From Clostridium putrefaciens (GTDB lineage Bacteria; Bacillota; Clostridia; Clostridiales; Clostridiaceae): DNA of 64,000 bases. The notes under the pieces were generated by a model. It was not told where the DNA came from. It saw only the letters and a list, made by a program, of their open reading frames with translations, and did no database searches. Each line of letters starts with the position of its first letter. The stretch's first letter is position 1. Positions 35,004 to 44,119 of this stretch are shown here, piece after piece. The translations under genes were made by a program, and so were the position numbers. Location of the stretch: NCBI RefSeq assembly GCF_900461105.1, contig NZ_UFWZ01000001.1, forward strand, positions 2,507,001 through 2,571,000, written 5' to 3'.

Positions 35004-35579
35004 ATGAGTGATAATAAAGATGATAGAATTGTTGATTTTAATGAACTTAAAAATAAAGCTAGAGAAAAGGATATAGACAACTTTGAGCAATATATGTATA
35101 ACCTGTATTATTCTTTATCTTCCGGAGAATTATCTATAGCAGAGTTTTCTTCAGAAATTAAAGAATATATGAATAAAAACTCAATTTCTTCTGAAAAACT
35201 TTTTAACATTCAAAAAGAAATGCTGAAAAGGTCTGGTTTCGACCCTAAAGATATAGAATCTCAAATGAAAAGTCTTGGTGTAAACTTTTCTGAAATGCCA
35301 ATAGAGGCAGACTATGAAAATATAAGAAAAGCTCTAGGATTTAACGATAAATACAAGGATAGCTTAAATTCAAAGGTAGTTAGCACCTATTCTATATCCA
35401 ATAATTCTAATATGATAGATATAATTTTAGATAAAGAAAATGTAATTCTTAGAAGTATTAAATCTATAGACCTTAAGGATTTAGAACTAAATGAATTTTT
35501 ATGTTCTTATAAGAAAGTAGTGGACGATAAGCCTTTAAATATATCCTTATGTGAAAACATGAAAGCTTATGAATATTAA
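35004..35579 (+). CDS. Conserved clostridial hypothetical protein (DUF3867-like)
   Basis: A 191-residue soluble, highly charged protein with no signal peptide or membrane helix. The first 110 residues are helical (RIVDFNELKNKAREKDIDNF, GELSIAEFSSEIKEYM, then SGFDPKDIESQMKSLGV). The last 70 look like beta strands (NMIDIILDKENVILRSI). I associate it with the clostridial DUF3867 family, but only by general resemblance. AAGGAGG precedes the ATG, and a strong terminator follows. Function unknown. Confidence 0.7.
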   Translation: MSDNKDDRIVDFNELKNKAREKDIDNFEQYMYNLYYSLSSGELSIAEFSSEIKEYMNKNSISSEKLFNIQKEMLKRSGFDPKDIESQMKSLGVNFSEMPIEADYENIRKALGFNDKYKDSLNSKVVSTYSISNNSNMIDIILDKENVILRSIKSIDLKDLELNEFLCSYKKVVDDKPLNISLCENMKAYEY

Positions 35580-35580
35580 T

Positions 35581-35606
35581 AAAAAGCGACCCTAGAGTCG
35601 CTTTTT
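35581..35606. terminator. Bidirectional terminator
   Basis: AAAAAGCGAC / GTCGCTTTTT stem with a 6-nt loop between convergent genes; T-flanked on both strands. Confidence 0.9.
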
Positions 35607-35625
35607 ATTATACTTTATTTATCTT

Positions 35626-37548
35626 TTAAGACTGAACTAAATAGTTTTCTTTAGTCTTTACTTCTTTTTGTATTTTTTCTATAAAGCTATCAAGTGATGA
35701 AACACCTTCATCTCCATTTTTTCTACTTCTAACTGAAACTTCATTATTCTCTACTTCTTTTTCACCTACTATTAATAGATAAGGTACTCTTTCCATACGT
35801 CCTTCACGGATTTTGTAACCAATCTTTTCAGCTCTAAAGTCAGTTTCAACTCTTATATCTTTTTCTTTAAGTTGTTTTTCAACTTCTTTTGCATAGTCAT
35901 GGAACTTTTCAGATATAGGCAGTACCTTAACTTGTACTGGTGAAAGCCATGTTGGGAATGCTCCAGCAAAGTGTTCTATTAATATACCTATAAATCTTTC
36001 AATGCTTCCAAATACAACTCTGTGTACCATAACTGGTCTATGCTTTTCTGAATCTGCACCTATATAGGAAATATCAAATCTTTCCGGCATTTGGAAATCT
36101 AATTGTACTGTTCCACACTGCCAAGTCCTACCTATACAATCTCTTAAATGGAAGTCTATCTTAGGACCATAAAATGCTCCATCACCTTCATTTATCTTAT
36201 ATTTAAGCCCAGCTTTATCTAAAGCTGATTTAAGACCACTTGTTGCAAGTTCCCAGTCTTCATCGCTGCCCATAGAATTTTCTGGTCTAGTTGAAAGTTC
36301 TACAAAGTAATCAAATCCAAATTTCTTATAAAAGTCATCAATTAATTTAATAACGTCTACTACTTCATCTGTAATTTGCTCCTTAGTCATAAATATATGA
36401 GCATCATCTTGAGTAAAGCATCTAACTCTCATAAGTCCGTGTAAAGCACCTGAAAGTTCATGTCTATGAACAAGTCCAAGCTCAGCAAGTCTTATTGGTA
36501 ATTCTTTATAAGAGTGCATACCATCTTTATATACTAATATAGAACCAGGGCAATTCATTGGTTTTATTGCAAAGTCTTCTTCATCTATCTTAGTAAAATA
36601 CATATTTTCTTTATAATGATCCCAGTGTCCTGACTGATGCCATAAAGATTCACTTAGTATGATAGGAGTTTTTATCTCATCATATCCTGATTTTCTATGA
36701 ACTTCTCTCCAATAATCTTCTAAAAGATTTCTAAGAACCATTCCTTTAGGATAAAAGAATGGAAATCCTGGACCCTCTTCATGCATGGCAAAAAGACCAA
36801 GTTCTTTACCTATCTTTCTATGATCTCTTTTTTTAGCTTCTTCTAACATATTTAGGTATGCTTCAAGCTCGCTTTGTTTTGAAAAAGCTGTTCCATATAT
36901 TCTTTGAAGCATTTTCTTTTTTTCGTCACCTCTCCAATAAGCTCCTGCAAGGGACAGCAATTTAACTGATTTAACCTTTTTAGTAGAAGGTACATGGGGA
37001 CCTGCACATAAGTCTACAAATTCACCTTGCTTGTAAAATGATATAATAGAATCCTCTGGCAAATCTTGTATTAATTCAACCTTATAATCTTCATCTTTAT
37101 TCCTAACATACTCAATAGCTTCTGATCTTGGAAGTTCAAATCTTTCTAATACTAAATCTTCTTTTATTATCTTTTGCATTTCTTTTTCTATTTTTTCTAA
37201 TATTTCTGGTGTAAACGAAAAGTCCGCTTCAAAATCATAATAAAATCCATTTTCTATAGCAGGTCCTATTGCTAATTTAACCTTTGGATATAATCTTTTA
37301 ACTGCCTGAGCCAAAATATGAGATCCAGTATGTCTTAATGTCCACTTTCCATCCTCGTCCTCAAAAGTTAATATTTCAAGTTCACAATCCTCATTTATCT
37401 CAGCCATAAGCTCAGATCTTTTTCCATTTATCTTAGCTGATAATGCTTTTTTATAAAGACCTTGACTTAAGCTTTTTGCGATTTCACTTACCTTTGTTCC
37501 TTTTTCAACCTCTATAATACTTCCATCTTTAAGTGTAACTTTAATCAT
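35626..37548 (-). CDS. thrS: Threonyl-tRNA synthetase
   Basis: A 640-residue class II synthetase that charges tRNA-Thr. Domains in order: TGS (1-60, MIKVTLKDGSIIEV), editing domain (HTGSH near 91-95, and CAGPHV with the Cys of the editing site), class II core (motif 2 in RHELSGALHGLMRVRCFTQDDAHIF, and QCGTVQLDFQMPERF), and the anticodon-binding domain (from about 540, PVQVKVLPISEK). Length is standard. A T-box leader with an ACC specifier lies upstream, so expression rises when tRNA-Thr is uncharged. AAGGAGG precedes the ATG. Confidence 0.98.
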   Translation of the reverse strand: MIKVTLKDGSIIEVEKGTKVSEIAKSLSQGLYKKALSAKINGKRSELMAEINEDCELEILTFEDEDGKWTLRHTGSHILAQAVKRLYPKVKLAIGPAIENGFYYDFEADFSFTPEILEKIEKEMQKIIKEDLVLERFELPRSEAIEYVRNKDEDYKVELIQDLPEDSIISFYKQGEFVDLCAGPHVPSTKKVKSVKLLSLAGAYWRGDEKKKMLQRIYGTAFSKQSELEAYLNMLEEAKKRDHRKIGKELGLFAMHEEGPGFPFFYPKGMVLRNLLEDYWREVHRKSGYDEIKTPIILSESLWHQSGHWDHYKENMYFTKIDEEDFAIKPMNCPGSILVYKDGMHSYKELPIRLAELGLVHRHELSGALHGLMRVRCFTQDDAHIFMTKEQITDEVVDVIKLIDDFYKKFGFDYFVELSTRPENSMGSDEDWELATSGLKSALDKAGLKYKINEGDGAFYGPKIDFHLRDCIGRTWQCGTVQLDFQMPERFDISYIGADSEKHRPVMVHRVVFGSIERFIGILIEHFAGAFPTWLSPVQVKVLPISEKFHDYAKEVEKQLKEKDIRVETDFRAEKIGYKIREGRMERVPYLLIVGEKEVENNEVSVRSRKNGDEGVSSLDSFIEKIQKEVKTKENYLVQS

Positions 37549-37600
37549 AATAATCCTCCTTCTTTAATCTATATTAATTTGCTTAAACTCATTTTTTTGT

Positions 37601-37632
37601 AAAATAAAAACTCCTCCCGAAAATGGGACGAG
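37601..37632 (-). terminator. T-box attenuator terminator of thrS
   Basis: CTCGTCCCATTTTCGGGAGGAG on the minus strand folds into a GC-rich stem (with one G-T pair) followed by TTTTTATTTT. Confidence 0.9.
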
Positions 37633-37636
37633 CAAA

Positions 37637-37850
37637 CGCGTTTCCACCCAAATTGGCAACAAATTTTTTAAAAAATTTGTGCCCTCTCGAAACTATTAAC
37701 GCTAGTACACGGAAATGCTTACTATATATTTCAGCACTCTACTCTGAGATGGTATTCGGTTGATTTTATTTAAGAATACTTTCAGCCAAGGTATCCTATC
37801 TCTTTAAATTCCTATCCAACCTACTGTTCTCTTCACTGTATTTATATTTT
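37637..37850 (-). promoter_or_regulatory. T-box riboswitch for thrS (specifier ACC, Thr)
   Basis: On the minus strand the T-box core GGGTGGAAACGCG (37637-37649) pairs back with AGCGTT about 75 nt upstream to form the antiterminator. The stem I region contains GAATACCATC, where ACC is a threonine codon, and the following AGAGTAGAG purine-rich stretch is typical. A 22-bp AT palindrome (37659-37680) forms an extra hairpin between the antiterminator arms. Uncharged tRNA-Thr would bind and allow thrS transcription. The 37851-38116 remainder upstream of the LysM gene shows nothing else. Confidence 0.93.
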
Positions 37851-38116
37851 TAATATTGTACAAAATTATATCACGTTATAATATAATGTCAATACTATTT
37901 TTGTAAATAAACAAAAATAATAAAAGATAAATAAACCATTATTATCTATACATTATTATATCACATAACATCATTGTATAGTAGAAAGTTCCATTGTAAT
38001 ATTCAAAACCTCTTACCCACTTATGTCCACCTATACCACCCATCCACTATAGATTTTTTAGACAAGCCTTTGTTACACTACACTTAAATCTAAAGTAACG
38101 AAAGGATGGATTATAA

Positions 38117-38914
38117 ATGAGATTAAAATCTTTAAAATCTAAAGTACTAACCTGTAGCTTATTAGTTTTAGTATCTACATCTACTTATGTACAAGCTGCT
38201 ACATATACGGTTAAAAGTGGTGATTCACTTTTTAAAATAGGAAAGTTATTTAATGTCTCCTATAATACTATAATGAATGATAATAGTCTTAAATCTTCAT
38301 TAATATATCCTGGTGAAAAGCTATATTTAAATTCTACAGAGTATATCGTTAAATCAGGAGATAGCTTATTTAAAATAGCAAAAAATCATGGTATTTCCAT
38401 TGATAATCTAAGACTTGCAAATAACATATATGGAAATCTAATATACCAAAGTCAAGTATTAGCTATACCAAAAGAGGGATCCGATGTAGTAAATACACCA
38501 AACAAAAATCTAAATACTCCAATTGAAAATAAAAGTGCTATAATGAAATATTCTAATGAAGATCTAGATTTATTAGCTAGACTTGTAACCGCTGAATCAG
38601 AATCAGAACCTTATAGTGCAAAGGTAGCTGTTGCTGCAGTAGTTTTAAACAGAGTTAAGAGTACTATTTTCCCATCTTCAATTAAAGATGTTGTTTACGA
38701 TAAAAGTGATGGATACTATCAATTCACCCCTACTATGAATGGTTTTATAAATAAACCAGCTTCAGAAAGTTCAAAAAAGGCTGCTAAAGAAGCCTTATAT
38801 GGATCTGATCCAAGTAATGGTGCCTTATACTATTTCGACGATAGCGTTACTAACAAATGGCTTTTATCAAAAAAAGATGCTGTAGTTATAGGTAAATTGA
38901 TATTTAAATATTAG
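38117..38914 (+). CDS. Secreted LysM-SleB cell wall hydrolase
   Basis: A 265-residue exported protein. A signal peptide (1-27, ending YVQAAT) is followed by two LysM peptidoglycan-binding repeats (about 29-75 and 78-125, each beginning YTVKSGDSLFKI or YIVKSGDSLFKI), a linker, and a SleB-type hydrolase domain from about 152. The catalytic Glu is in LARLVTAESESE. SleB enzymes are lytic transglycosylases for spore cortex germination or for wall turnover. With LysM domains and no ypeB neighbour, a vegetative or sporulation wall role is equally possible. AAAGGATGGA precedes the ATG. Confidence 0.92.
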   Translation: MRLKSLKSKVLTCSLLVLVSTSTYVQAATYTVKSGDSLFKIGKLFNVSYNTIMNDNSLKSSLIYPGEKLYLNSTEYIVKSGDSLFKIAKNHGISIDNLRLANNIYGNLIYQSQVLAIPKEGSDVVNTPNKNLNTPIENKSAIMKYSNEDLDLLARLVTAESESEPYSAKVAVAAVVLNRVKSTIFPSSIKDVVYDKSDGYYQFTPTMNGFINKPASESSKKAAKEALYGSDPSNGALYYFDDSVTNKWLLSKKDAVVIGKLIFKY

Positions 38915-38925
38915 TTCATGAAAAA

Positions 38926-38955
38926 TAGGCTATATAAGTATACTTATATAGCCTA
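38926..38955 (-). terminator. Perfect 30-bp palindrome, terminator of the aldo/keto reductase gene
   Basis: TAGGCTATATAAGTA and its exact complement are directly adjacent, followed by TTTTT on the minus strand. It lies 118 bp past the reductase stop and 12 bp after the SleB stop on the other strand. Confidence 0.7.
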
Positions 38956-39073
38956 AAGCATCGCTTAATATTTATTCATGTCTTAGTTAAAAAAAATGAG
39001 AATTCATTCTAAAATTTTAAATGGAATCGCGATTTGTATTAAGATATATTTTTAAAACGGCATAATTAATTGA

Positions 39074-39898
39074 TTAAAAAGTAATTTCATCTGGGTCAGG
39101 CCCAATTCTTTCTTCTTTATTTAAAGAAGCTATCTTTTCCATATCCTCTAAAGAGATCTCAAAATCAAATATCTCTGTGTTTTCTTTTATTCTACTTTTA
39201 GTTACTGATTTAGGTATTGTTACAACTCCCATTTGAATATCCCATCTTAATGTAATTTGTGATATGGTTTTATTATATTTAATAGAAAGATCTTTCATAA
39301 GATCTATAGAAAAGACTTCACCTTGCATAAGTGGTCCCCAAGCTTCTAACTGAATACCATTTTTCATACAAAAATTTAAAACCTCTTTATTTTGAAGCCG
39401 AGGATGGAATTCAACTTGATTTACCATAGGACATATATTAGCTTTTACCATAATCTCACTTAAATGATGTACTTTAAAGTTACTAACACCTATGGACCTT
39501 ATAAGCTTTTCATCATAAAGCCTTTCCAAGGCCTTCCATGTCTGTCTATTTAAATCTTTAGGCCAATGTATAAGGTATAAATCTAAATAGTCCGTTTTAA
39601 GTTTTTTAAGGGACGCTTCAAAAGCTCTAAGTGTATTATCATATCCATGATCCCCATTCCAAACCTTACTTGTTAGGAAGATCTCTCTTCTTAAAACATC
39701 ACTTTCCTTAATTGTATTTCCTATTCCGTCTTCATTTTTATACATAGAAGCCGTGTCTATATGCCTATATCCAGCCTTTAAAGCTTCTAATATGGAATCT
39801 TTAATAGCATCATCATTCTCAATTTCAAAAGTGCCAAATCCTAAGCAAGGCATTTGTACACCATTATTCAACTTAAAACTTTTAGTAAAACTTTTCAT
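39074..39898 (-). CDS. Aldo/keto reductase
   Basis: A 274-residue NADPH-dependent carbonyl reductase with the AKR5-like barrel. The catalytic tetrad is seen as Asp in GYRHIDTASMYKNE with Tyr, Lys in LTSKVWN, and His in LYLIHWPK. The phosphate-binding segment VVTIPKSVTKSRIKENTEIF is near the C-terminus. Length is standard. AGGAGG precedes the ATG. It stands alone. The substrates of such enzymes are broad, including methylglyoxal and 2,5-diketogluconate-like compounds. Confidence 0.94.
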   Translation of the reverse strand: MKSFTKSFKLNNGVQMPCLGFGTFEIENDDAIKDSILEALKAGYRHIDTASMYKNEDGIGNTIKESDVLRREIFLTSKVWNGDHGYDNTLRAFEASLKKLKTDYLDLYLIHWPKDLNRQTWKALERLYDEKLIRSIGVSNFKVHHLSEIMVKANICPMVNQVEFHPRLQNKEVLNFCMKNGIQLEAWGPLMQGEVFSIDLMKDLSIKYNKTISQITLRWDIQMGVVTIPKSVTKSRIKENTEIFDFEISLEDMEKIASLNKEERIGPDPDEITF

Positions 39899-40142
39899 CT
39901 TATACCTCCTGATGCTCTTAATACCTTTTTTAATATATGTATTTATTATGTAAAATCATCAATAAATCCAAATTATAAACTTAACACCTTTAAGATTATA
40001 ATTTAGATTTATTATAACATAGATAATTAAATAAAGATTCACCAACCTTTTTAAATTCTATTCAACCAAAACCTAAGTCTTTCTGTATCTTACCAGGTAA
40101 ACGTATCCCACCCATAAGGATACCAGGTTTTAAGGTCAATAT
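39899..40142. other. Intergenic gap upstream of the aldo/keto reductase
   Basis: AT-rich sequence with one feature: ACCAGGT and GTATCC near 40090-40135 are mirrored by GGATACCAGGT, giving a small hairpin. On the minus strand this patch can be read as a short coding-like stretch (ILMGGIRLPGKIQKDLGFG then stop), but it has no start or ribosome site. Confidence 0.35.
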
Positions 40143-40199
40143 AATAAAAAACACTCTATCGTAGACCTTTTAACATCTACTCTATAGTGTTTTTTATTA
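40143..40199. terminator. Terminator after the bL25/Ctc gene
   Basis: AATAAAAAACACTCTAT and ATAGTGTTTTTTATT pair, extended by GTAGA/TCTAC, with T runs on both strands, 100 bp past the gene stop. Confidence 0.85.
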
Positions 40200-40299
40200 T
40201 ATATTGTTTTTATATTTAATTATATAGTAAATAATAGTTGTATTATTACATTTTATAAATCATTACTTTTCTATAATGTATAAATCCCTTTATGATGGT

Positions 40300-40890
40300 T
40301 TATTCTTCAGAAGTTACAGCTTCTTCTGTTTCATCAGCCTTCATTTCTTGTTGTTTTGCTGAGGATATTAATGCAACAACTTCATCTTTATCCTCAAGGA
40401 CCTCAAGATTAGAATCTATCTTTATATCACTTACAATGATTTTGTCACCAAGCTCTTTATTTTCTACATCTATTTCAATTCCTTCTGGCATATACTTCAT
40501 TTTACCACTTAACTCTAATTCAGTTAAGTAATTTTCGATCATTAAATTTTTACTCTCAATCATCCTTTTACCTGTAAATGTAATTGGAATTTTGATCTTA
40601 ATTTCTTCGTTTTCGCTTATAGATTGCATATCTATATGGATGAGCTTTCCGGTTGCTGCGTCTCTTTGAACTTCTTTAACTATACATCTTGTGCTTGAAT
40701 CCCCAATATTAACTTTAAATCTAGATGTCTTTGTATTATCCTTTAATAGTTTATTTAGTTCAAGAAAATCAAATTGAACAATTTTTGCCTCAAAATCTTG
40801 TCCGTAAATTACTCCCGGTATAAATCCCTCTCTTCTTATCCTTTTTACATTTGAGCTTCTTTCTAAAGCTAGTATATTATCTACTGGCAT
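40300..40890 (-). CDS. Ribosomal protein bL25 / general stress protein Ctc
   Basis: A 196-residue 5S-rRNA-binding protein of the long Ctc form. Residues about 1-92 form the bL25 domain (RIRREGFIPGVIYGQDFEAKIVQF, VKEVQRDAATGKLIHIDMQS) and 93-180 form the beta-rich TL5/Ctc C-domain. The tail is acidic (ADETEEAVTSEE). Enteric RplY is only the first domain; Gram-positive Ctc has both and is stress-induced in Bacillus. AAAGGGG precedes the ATG. It stands alone. Confidence 0.94.
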   Translation of the reverse strand: MPVDNILALERSSNVKRIRREGFIPGVIYGQDFEAKIVQFDFLELNKLLKDNTKTSRFKVNIGDSSTRCIVKEVQRDAATGKLIHIDMQSISENEEIKIKIPITFTGKRMIESKNLMIENYLTELELSGKMKYMPEGIEIDVENKELGDKIIVSDIKIDSNLEVLEDKDEVVALISSAKQQEMKADETEEAVTSEE

Positions 40891-41066
40891 CTAATCTACC
40901 CCTTTCTTAAAATAAATTCAAGTAGACCAGTCATCTACAGTGATTTATATGCCTAATTCTATACCAATGGTTTTTTATGTCAAGGCTTATGAGCCTTTGT
41001 TTATACTTTATTAACCCTTTGTTCAAATAATTTTCTTAATATTTAGAATTTTTGGTCCCATCCACT

Positions 41067-41095
41067 AAAAAAAGCCTTGTTTTAAACAAGGCTTT
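41067..41095 (-). terminator. Terminator after ridA
   Basis: AAAAAAGCCTTGT / ACAAGGCTTTTT with a 4-nt loop, T-rich on both strands, about 110 bp past the ridA stop. The remainder of 40891-41206 shows only AT-rich sequence. Confidence 0.8.
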
Positions 41096-41206
41096 TTACG
41101 CAATCTTTTCTATGTAGTTATAAACATATATCTAAGTTTCAAAGATGTTTTTAGCCAAGCTAAAGCTTAGAAATCATATATTTAACGTATCACATCTTTA
41201 TTCACT

Positions 41207-41584
41207 TTATATTAAGGCTACAACTTCTATTTCTACTATAGCATCTTTAGGTAATTTAGAAATTTCAATACAAGATCTTGCTGGTGGATTTTCTTTGAAA
41301 TAACTTGCATATACTTCATTCATATCTGAAAAGTCATTTAAATCTTTTAAAAACACTAGTGTTTTAACAACCTTATCCATAGATGTTCCAGCTTCCTCTA
41401 ATATAGCCTTAACATTTTCAAGGCACTGCGCTGTAGCACTTTTTATATCTTCCATTAATTCATTATTCTTTGCGTTAATTGGCAACTGACCTGAAGTATA
41501 AATAAAGTTACCCGCCTTTATAGCTTGAGAGTAAGGTCCTATAGCCCCCGGAGCATCATTTGTTAATATAACTTCTTTATTCAT
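41207..41584 (-). CDS. ridA: RidA/YjgF enamine deaminase
   Basis: A 125-residue trimeric enzyme that hydrolyses reactive 2-aminoacrylate and related imines from PLP enzymes to keto acids plus ammonia. The full signature is present: [26 protein letters not shown] at the start, and the C-terminal [24 protein letters not shown] with the substrate-binding Arg (about 106). AAGGAGG precedes the ATG. It stands alone and has the usual length. Confidence 0.96.
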   Translation of the reverse strand: MNKEVILTNDAPGAIGPYSQAIKAGNFIYTSGQLPINAKNNELMEDIKSATAQCLENVKAILEEAGTSMDKVVKTLVFLKDLNDFSDMNEVYASYFKENPPARSCIEISKLPKDAIVEIEVVALI

Positions 41585-41768
41585 TTCTATTCCTCCTTAT
41601 TCAACTTGTGTAAATTTTAGATTAATTAATATGATTTTAAACCTAGTTAATACCTTTAACTATCTTTAACTACATTACTTAATCTATAGTATTATAATAC
41701 ATTTTAATTCCTTTTATTTCAACTTTTAATTCATGTACTATCCTTAACTTTATAACTAAAACCTTAAT

Positions 41769-42620
41769 TTAAGGTTTTCTATTTATATCATAAAAGTCTT
41801 CTTCAATCCACTGCATAAGCGGCCTTTTAATTGGACTCTTATCCCCTTCATTTATATAAATTAAATTCTTATATCTTCCTGTAATCATGGATAAGTGATC
41901 TATTGCAAGTCTCCCTATATTAGTGGGAGCTAAATTTGGTGATATTACTTTTGAAACATTATCTTCACATTTATCCCTAGCTGAAAATACTATAAACTTC
42001 CTACAACTTAAAGGTCTAGCTTCGTATATACCGCAAGCCCCCTCTTCATTTAAAAATATACAAGGAATATCCTTTAAAGCATATTCATAATGTAGCTTAT
42101 CCAATTCTTCTTTGCTTAATTCATAAGGTCTTGAAGTAGTTTCTACCTCTTCTTTGATTTCTTTTAACTTTGTTTTGTAAGCATTTATTTCATCATCGCT
42201 TTTATTATCTACAACATATCTTCTAATATTTTCTGCTTCAATAGCTGTAAGGTCTACATAAAGACTACAACAAGAAGAGCATCCCTTTTTACAAGGAGCA
42301 AAATGTGAAAATTGATTCATTCCCCTATTAACCTTTTCATATATGTTATTTAAAATCTCCATTGATTTACTAATAGTTAAAACTGATTGTCCTTCTAAAT
42401 CAAAAATGTTATACATAGCGTAATCTGTTATTTCATCATAAACTTTCATATTAGATGTATGATTAAAGATCATGTCTTTATTCTCATAATTTTTACCTAA
42501 TGTATAATACTCTTGTTTTTTTGATTTACAACATTCCTCATACGCTTTACCACTATTACAAAGACAAAGATTTTGATCTTTAACCTTTACCCTTTTTTCT
42601 TTCATAATAATACTGCCCAA
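41769..42620 (-). CDS. SEC-C motif plus YkgJ-type cysteine-cluster protein
   Basis: A 283-residue cytosolic metal-binding protein. Residues about 15-35 hold a SEC-C zinc motif (LCLCNSGKAYEECC). The YkgJ/FliB-like domain follows with CKKGCSSCC (about 108-116), PCIFLNEEGACGIYEARPLSCR and a further late Cys. This cluster probably binds zinc or an iron-sulfur centre. I use the TTG at 42620, which has AGGAG 8 nt before it; an in-frame ATG 15 nt later has none. Function unknown. Confidence 0.82.
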   Translation of the reverse strand: MGSIIMKEKRVKVKDQNLCLCNSGKAYEECCKSKKQEYYTLGKNYENKDMIFNHTSNMKVYDEITDYAMYNIFDLEGQSVLTISKSMEILNNIYEKVNRGMNQFSHFAPCKKGCSSCCSLYVDLTAIEAENIRRYVVDNKSDDEINAYKTKLKEIKEEVETTSRPYELSKEELDKLHYEYALKDIPCIFLNEEGACGIYEARPLSCRKFIVFSARDKCEDNVSKVISPNLAPTNIGRLAIDHLSMITGRYKNLIYINEGDKSPIKRPLMQWIEEDFYDINRKP

Positions 42621-42764
42621 CTAACTCACTCCTAAAGATTTTTTAAAATTATATAGCTTCTATTGGAAAGCTTATTGCATTCTATCATATATTTAAATAA
42701 TCTGTCTAATATTTACACATAAAATGGAACCCATTATATTAAATGTATTAGTTTTTCCATTTAA

Positions 42765-42800
42765 AGTGTATACATCTATTAAATGCATACACTTTAAATA
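42765..42800. repeat. Inverted repeat upstream of the YkgJ-type gene
   Basis: TTAAAGTGTAT and ATACACTTTAA flank a centre that can pair further. It has no T tail. It lies about 150 bp before the YkgJ-type start and could be an operator or part of a double terminator with the next hairpin. Confidence 0.45.
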
Positions 42801-42818
42801 CAATTAATTTTAAATGCA

Positions 42819-42867
42819 AAAAGAGATATTAATTACCTTTACTTTAAACGTAATTAATATCTCTTTT
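42819..42867 (-). terminator. Terminator after the PII-like gene
   Basis: Perfect 18-bp arms AAAAGAGATATTAATTAC and complement around a 13-nt loop, with a T run on the minus strand, 58 bp past the gene stop. Confidence 0.8.
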
Positions 42868-42924
42868 ATAACTTTAACCTTTTAATGAGCGTATTTAAAA
42901 TAAACATAGTCTATACTATCTTTT

Positions 42925-43242
42925 TTAAAGTTCTCTATGATGTAATCCCACTAGGCTAGACACTGGCATTGTAAATATTATTCCTGTACCTGGTTCATTA
43001 AGCCTTCCTACTTTAATTATCTCATCCATTATATTTTTACTATTTTCTTTTTCTGAAAGTATAATTATAACCTCTTTAGAAGGCTCTACATCTAAATTAA
43101 AAAACCTTTTCCCTTCGCTTTCTCCGGTTCCTCGTCCATAGAAGGTGGTTGCACCTTTTGCTCCTACAGTTTTGGCACTTTGAATTAACTTATGAGCTCT
43201 TCCTCTATCAACTATGACTATAATAGCCTCTACTTCAAACAT
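42925..43242 (-). CDS. PII-like signalling protein
   Basis: A 105-residue protein of the GlnB superfamily. VEAIIVIVDRGRAHKLIQSAKTVGAKGATTFYGRG matches the N-terminal strand and T-loop base of PII proteins, and GTGIIFTMPVSSLVGL the C-terminal region. The long T-loop is short, and the uridylylation tyrosine in its usual place is not evident. It follows the DUF1538 gene by 12 bp, so it probably senses a nucleotide or metabolite and gates that membrane protein, as PII-like proteins do beside other transporters. AAGGAGGG precedes the ATG. Confidence 0.85.
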   Translation of the reverse strand: MFEVEAIIVIVDRGRAHKLIQSAKTVGAKGATTFYGRGTGESEGKRFFNLDVEPSKEVIIILSEKENSKNIMDEIIKVGRLNEPGTGIIFTMPVSSLVGLHHREL

Positions 43243-43254
43243 AAAATACCCTCC

Positions 43255-43953
43255 TTAAAACTTTACTATAATACCTAATAATAATACAGCAATTATAGGA
43301 GTAATGGAAGCTAGACCTATTATACCAAATCCATCAAGTAAAGGGTCGCTGCCACTTATTACAGAGGATAGTCCTATGGCTAGTGCCATGTTTAATGGAA
43401 CAGTAACAGGGCCTGTAGTAACTCCCCCTGAATCAAAGGCTATACCAGTTATGCTATTTGGTGCAAAATAAGCAAGAATTGATGCAATCAATACCATTGG
43501 TATTATTATATGAGTATACGGAATACTATACATTATCTTTATCATACCAAGTGATATTCCTATACCAACCCCTGTTGCTACTGCATGAATGAGCCATTTA
43601 TTATTCATGGTTCCAACTGAAAGTTCTTCTATTTCCATAGCCAAAGATGCTAACGCCGGTTCTGCAAGTGTTGTGGTATATCCAAGTATAAATGCAAAGG
43701 CTATCACTAGTAGCTTATTATCTAATAGTGGTAATTTAGACCCTACAGAGCTTCCTAGTGGCATAAGCCCAATTTCCAAACCTTTTATAAACATATACAA
43801 ACCAACAGTACTTAATACAATACCTAATATAAGTGGCTTAATATCTCCTATAGGACTTTTAAGTACAAAGATCTGAAATACTATTAAAAATAAAGATACA
43901 GGTATTATATCTTTAGCCGTTAAAGCCAATCCTTTTAAAATGTTTAAAACCAA
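43255..43953 (-). CDS. DUF1538 family membrane protein (UmpA/UmpB-like)
   Basis: A 232-residue membrane protein with about seven helices. Glycine-rich helices are typical: LGYTTTLAEPALASLAMEIEEL, GIAFDSGGVTTGPVTVPLNMALAIG and DGFGIIGLASITPIIAVLLLG. I take TTG 43953, which has GGGAGGGG 5 nt ahead, over the frame opening at 44010. DUF1538 genes are commonly found in pairs or as duplicated proteins with a PII-like gene; here only one copy is present, followed by PII. Some homologues have been linked to ion antiport. The substrate is unknown. Confidence 0.8.
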   Translation of the reverse strand: MVLNILKGLALTAKDIIPVSLFLIVFQIFVLKSPIGDIKPLILGIVLSTVGLYMFIKGLEIGLMPLGSSVGSKLPLLDNKLLVIAFAFILGYTTTLAEPALASLAMEIEELSVGTMNNKWLIHAVATGVGIGISLGMIKIMYSIPYTHIIIPMVLIASILAYFAPNSITGIAFDSGGVTTGPVTVPLNMALAIGLSSVISGSDPLLDGFGIIGLASITPIIAVLLLGIIVKF

Positions 43954-44119
43954 ATAAACCCCTCCCAGAATGTCAAGTGTTATTTTATTTGACAAGTGAA
44001 CAAATATCATTAAATATGGTTACTTATACACTAGAATGTCCCTCTACCTTACCATATCATTTTAATCCGCACCTTATTATAACAAAGTAGTCTGCTCATA
44101 TCAACAAGTTGCAATTTTC

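Noticed and set aside
37659-37680. 22-bp AT palindrome as an independent element
   Set aside because: It lies inside the T-box leader between the antiterminator arms and is best explained as an extra hairpin of that RNA.
40040-40142. Coding-like patch on the minus strand ending KIQKDLGFG
   Set aside because: It has no start codon with a ribosome site, is only about 25 codons long, and follows directly after a terminator, so I treat it as chance or an unrecognisable remnant.
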